A DNA stretch of 64,000 bases from Acanthaster planci (Eukaryota; Echinodermata; Asteroidea; Valvatida; Acanthasteridae). Positions 59,671 through 64,000 of this stretch are shown here, piece after piece. Below the pieces are notes generated by a model. That model made no database searches and was not told where the DNA came from. It saw nothing but the letters and a program-made list of their open reading frames with translations. Numbering within the stretch: position 1 is the stretch's first letter; every line of letters starts with the position of its first letter. The stretch spans positions 13,145 to 77,144 of the forward strand of contig NW_019091468.1 in NCBI RefSeq assembly GCF_001949145.1. Direction: 5' to 3'. A program made the position numbers and the translations under genes.

Positions 59671-60074
59671 CACGACCGGACCCGACCCAACCAACCTCAT
59701 CCCCATCCTTCCTATTCTGTGAATACAAAATGTATTTTATAAATGTACATGTAAAAGGTATATGGATTTGACTGCGATATAAGCAACAGCCAATACACAC
59801 GCACAATGGATAACCATTGCTGCCAAGTCTAGAGTAGTTTTATCATCTTCCTCCAACCAGGGATAAACAATATCGGAGGGACGGGGTATTGTAGGATGTA
59901 ATCAGTTTTACTTAGCATTACATGTATCTGCATAGTCGTAAGCATGTATTCTTCGTCTTCGATAGCGCCACTGCATTCGCTTTATATCCATTGAATATCT
60001 TTTTAGGAAAACAATTTTATATTTCCATTAGTATGCTCGATGCACAGGCCAACACGGCACAACAGGCGTACACC

Positions 60075-60243
60075 AGGCACGAAATGAGACAGAGAGGTAC
60101 CCCAACAATCCAGTCCCTATACACATTCCAGCCTATTGTTACTTAACACCCCCCCCCAGATGTCTGAAAAGATTTCCTGAGATACCAGTATAACAATGAC
60201 CAATGCAAAGGCAGGGGTTCTCTCTGTCCCCCAGTTTGCATGA
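60075..60243 (+). repeat. Dispersed repeat family 7, copy 4
   Basis: CACGAAATGAGACAGAGAGG, CAGTCCCTATACACATTCCA, AGATGTCTGAAAAG and TTGCATGAAATG keep the order seen at 44593-44772 and, reversed, at 13812-14000. It is a diverged copy. Confidence 0.75.
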
Positions 60244-62271
60244 AATGTACAGGCGTGAACTACAAATGACAACAAAAGCCTTTGTTATAGATTCTGAAAC
60301 GAAACAGATGTGTTCACAATGGCTACCATTAAACAGGCCAGATTTCAAAAGCTAAACAAGAGATCCTCTTCCCCCAGCTATGAGAAGTTACGAAAACCCG
60401 GCCCTTTTAGGTTAAACTTTCTGATTTTAGATACCGTGAGGAAGCGGGGGGGGGGGACGTGGACCAGACGGATAGGCCCTAGGGATAGATCCGTATACAC
60501 TTTCCAATGCTTGTCAAAGAACTGCATAGCATGAAATGCGGGCATCGCAATTGGGAATCCCCACTTTCGCTTCTGTCCAGCAATCGTCCCATCTGTTTCC
60601 GCATAAATGTCGACAGCAGCAGAAATCCACATTCATCTGTTGGTTGACTACGTTAGTTTGGACGTCACGTACATTGGTAGGCCTCCGGCGATTCCAACAA
60701 CCGCGAAGATTTCCCACGACACTCCCTTTGATAGGTAAGTAGGCCGATAAGGACGTTTGTAGGCATTATGCGCTGAATAAGCCTTGGTGAGCAACTTGAC
60801 AAACGCAGGAAAGATTGCAGATTCAGGAATAACTTTGTGGACGTTTTCGCTTTACCAGATACTTGGCGTGGCATTGCAAAATTTGCCCATTTCTGCCCGG
60901 AAATGTTTTCAGTTATTTCTTATTTCTCGTTCATTTATAAATTGTAAAGGATATCGATTATATTATTTCTGCTCTCATTTTGCCTACAACTTGTATGACC
61001 GGACAATGTTGCAGAAATATCACTTTTTTGTGTGGTTTTCGATACATTGTTTACCTCAAATTCGTTCAAAATGAAAATTTGTCCCATTAACTTTAAATAG
61101 GGTTATATTTTCATTTAATACCTAGTAGTACGTGTACTATTATCTCGTATTGTGATAGCTTCGTGGGATTTTTAACACTTTGTGAATTACTTTTTTACTT
61201 TTCTTTACCCGACGGCCAACTATAGTTTTAGCAGCCACTTGTAAGAAAAACATGACTATGACGTCAGACGAGCGGCGCCTATACATCGTTGTTGTTGTTT
61301 CTTTCAACTGAAATATTCCTTGAAGTCGGTAATATAAACATAGTTGTCACAGCATTCTGAAATCGACTTTTTTGATCAGCATTAGACTTCTGTGGTTTCT
61401 GAAGCAAACCGCTTTGCTAATTGGTAAGCACCCGCTTTATCCTGTAAAATTGATCAGTCAATTTCCATTACTTACAGGCGATAAATAAGGGGCACTTAGA
61501 GTGTGGAGCTGCATTTTGGAGACTAAAACAATCGTAGTTTTGTAAAAGCGCAACGTTGCAAAGTCCTTTGCAAACAAACATAATAAAAAAAAACAGATCT
61601 GATCGTCAGTGCCAGGGCCGAGGTTAAAGCAAACATTCCATGATCACGTGCAATTTTTAAACGTCATTAATCCATACAAATCGATATGTCACAATAGACG
61701 GAACTCAACTGTACTGGACGGTTTCCATTTAATACGAGGAACGTTAGCTAAAACCAAACATCTGTTTGCATTGTATTCATGGATTCTGCGTAAAATACAG
61801 AAGCTCGAAATAGGCACTAAAGACTTTTTTCCTGCACTGGCGCTGAATTCCTTTACGAATGTGATACACCGCTTTTTGTTTAATTAAATGTGTAACAAAC
61901 GTCATCCCAAAAATGAGTTGCTTTTTAGAACAATGAGTGTGTTTGTACCGGGGTAACATTTTATGTGCACTGTACCACTATAAGTAATCAACAATTCTGT
62001 TTGAAGGATTCTCGCTGGATGTCGAAGCGTTTTGTATGATGTATGAAAATACCGATCTCTTGAACTGTTCCCAATTTCTACCAAATCCACTGAATTTCTG
62101 TTACAAAATTCATCACTGGGCCCATTTCTCAGAATATGTATAACTCGAGAAGGGGTTATTCCTGGAATCTGTAAGGTTCCAAGCAAAACTTTCACCGTCC
62201 GCCTCAGACGCAGCGTGTAGTTTGTTCTTCCCCTCAGATACAAAGATTTTACTTCTACGGGACAGGACACA

Positions 62272-63639
62272 ATGGAGTCCACGGTAATGATTCAACCTGC
62301 CACAGCAGGGATGCAACTTGAAGGCATCAACTCACCCATGGAAATGCCCATGCAACCAATCCATTCCCCATATTCAGTGATAACCACTCAACCAACAACT
62401 GTCACGGTCGTAAGTGTGCGAACAAGCAAACGGTTTTTGCTTTATATGCCCATATCACATCCAACCCAACCTTTTGTCATTGTAAATAGCCTAGGCTTAT
62501 ACACGGCAAAAATGCAACCATTTGAAACATAGAAGCAGCAATATTATCGTATTATGCAATGTATGAGCCTCATTGATAAGTTAGACTCAAGGTTGATGAC
62601 GCATTCAGGGAGCGTTTTTCCTTTGAATAAACCAAATTTTCAAGGCTACAAACTTGGGCAGAAAAATTCAATAAACTTAAAAAACTGATTTTTTTCCCCA
62701 GAGAGACACAAGCTGCGGTGAAAAAAAGGAGAGAAAAAAATCCCCACCCCTAATATCACTACTCCTCGCAAGCTACCACGACCTTGCTCATTTTTCCCGT
62801 CTCTTTCCCCCAAAACTTTACAGATTGCTGCCGTAGTCGCTAAGTAGTACAGTCAATTATAATTTATTACCGCCTACTTTATTTGGTCCTTTCAGTTTTC
62901 TGTGATTTGGTCAGTGTTTGAGGGAGATGTCGGAGAATTCACGGAGATTCTGTCTAGCGGGTGGCCAAGGGTTTCGGGGGAAAATCAGCACATAAAAGAA
63001 TCCTGATAAAAAAGACCTTTTTTTTTTGGAAGAGGGGTAATTTTTTAATAAATCCTAGCTTCCTGAGGAAATAGGTGTTTTAAGAAAGAAGTTGTCTGGT
63101 TGTAAGGCAAACCAAAAACTAACTACGTAATGGGGTCAATTATTATGCTCCTGTAATCCAAACTAACACCCATTTCATAAGATCGACGCATTTAATCTGT
63201 CCTCTAACATCTGTCCTCTGTCTGCTTAAATCCTGTCAGCAAGCCATTTCTTTTGTCTTTGCTCTTCTTCAATTTGTTATGACAAGGCCTACAACCTCAC
63301 AAGCGACTGAATACGCGACTGTACGCTTCCGGGGAACATGGCATTCGTAACAATGCCCGTGGCGCCCCACCATTTTCTTGGATCACGGTTATAAAGGTTA
63401 AATTTCATTTTGAGTTTGGCAGACAGGATAATCATCTTGGCGACATATCACTGCATTCTCCTGTATTTTCTACATTGTTCCAGAAAAAGCGTCTATTTAC
63501 CTCAGTATAGTAAAATATATAAACCCCTCTCCTGTTTGCTTTCGCTGTCAGGTTGCACAGGGGAGTTATCGGTTTCCAAGGGGCGCACCACGTGAATGGT
63601 CCACTTCCGTTTGCGGATGCTGTGAGGACTGCGGTGGAT
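62272..63639 (+). CDS. PLAC8: PLAC8/cornifelin-family protein, first two coding exons (3' part outside window)
   Basis: Exon 1 is 62272-62409: 46 codons, start context ACACAATGG, donor GTAAGT, phase 0. Exon 2 is 63552-63639: acceptor CTTTCGCTGTCAG, donor GTATGT, phase 1. The N-terminal part is Met/Pro/Thr-rich and ends VITTQPTTVTV, like the flexible leader of PLAC8 proteins with its VVTQP-type motif. Exon 2 gives REWSTSVCGCCEDCGG, and the split codon begins with T, fitting a following Cys. This corresponds to the family's W-x4-C-x-C-x3-C-x2-C start of the cysteine-rich domain. The remaining cysteine-rich exons are not within 63640-64000 and presumably lie to the right. PLAC8 proteins are small, Cys-rich, cytosolic or membrane-associated proteins of varied roles. 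No signal peptide is seen. A CD225/dispanin or MS4A N-terminus would be the alternative if exon 2 is wrong. Confidence 0.68.
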
Positions 63640-64000
63640 GTATGTCATTCATTGTGACTTTGTTGTGAAAACACTAGATTGTTATGTTACGGGTTTCTTC
63701 GTTTATCAGATGAATGATGAAATTTTAAATCCATCTGAAATTCGATTAATGAATCATTTCTGAGTTGTTATCCTTGTTAGTCATACCGAGGCTCAGCGTA
63801 AGAGCAACGTGGAGGGTGTTCCTCATTTATTAAAGAAGTCAACAACTGAAGTCATCAAATCTCTCCAAATCCTCCTGAAACTAATGTAGTCGAGACCATA
63901 ATAAGCCTAGATACACGACCATTCATAAGACCACCCGTAAAAACAAATTACGAGTAAAAGGGCTCACAGAGATAAAAGGAATACTTCAGCTGCAGTTCAT
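63640..64000. other. Start of intron 2 of the PLAC8-like gene
   Basis: It follows the GTATGT donor at 63640. No cysteine-rich exon or other feature is recognised before the window ends. Confidence 0.45.

Larger units (their letters stand above)
58386..62271. other. Divergent intergenic region between NPC2 copy 2 and the PLAC8-like gene
   Basis: About 3.9 kb separates divergently transcribed starts. It holds a 278-bp inverted-repeat element (59393-59670) and a family 7 repeat (60075-60243). TTCTTCCCCTCAG just upstream of 62238 looks like an acceptor, so the PLAC8-like gene may have a non-coding first exon in this interval. Otherwise nothing is recognised. Confidence 0.5.

Overview
This looks like intron-bearing nuclear DNA from a marine invertebrate deuterostome. 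An echinoderm is most likely, with a hemichordate as an alternative. The reasons are animal-type split genes with GT-AG introns, secreted families known from deuterostomes (NPC2, a beta-microseminoprotein), many small inverted-repeat elements, CR1/L2-like LINE debris, and a recurring TAGGCCTA palindrome that I associate with echinoderm DNA. No bacterial or viral gene organisation is visible. The species assignment is inference. Exon models come from reading frames, splice-site sequence and phase only.

Seven protein genes can be supported. On the minus strand in the left part, in transcription order from the right, are: a secreted single-unit protein (gene B, 23208 to 21666 or beyond); its four-unit paralogue with a first coding exon of 1294 codons (gene A, 11442 to 7560 and beyond); and a mucin-like protein with heptapeptide repeats running off the left edge (gene C, 4479 to 1). 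On the plus strand, 41175-45350 holds a three-exon beta-microseminoprotein (MSMB/PSP94) family gene. On the minus strand, 58385-53131 and 50749-48272 are two tandem four-exon NPC2 genes. On the plus strand at the right edge, 62272-63639 holds the first two coding exons of a PLAC8/cornifelin-family gene.

Six of the seven products carry a signal peptide, so most of the window encodes secreted proteins. NPC2 proteins bind sterols; MSMB proteins are small disulphide-rich secretions; gene C has mucin-like composition with a furin site. Genes A and B form a family I do not recognise. Each unit has one N-terminal cysteine, a long probably helical segment, and a C-x(6-12)-C-x2-C cluster. This family is the best candidate in the window for an undescribed system.

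The rest is repeat-rich intergenic and intronic DNA. It holds at least six families of short inverted-repeat (MITE-like or foldback) elements, several in two or three copies, a 62/124-bp higher-order minisatellite between the NPC2 genes, two truncated LINE 3' ends, a tRNA-like sequence with pol III boxes, and several perfect hairpins. The long interval 23.4-41.2 kb contains no gene that I can support.
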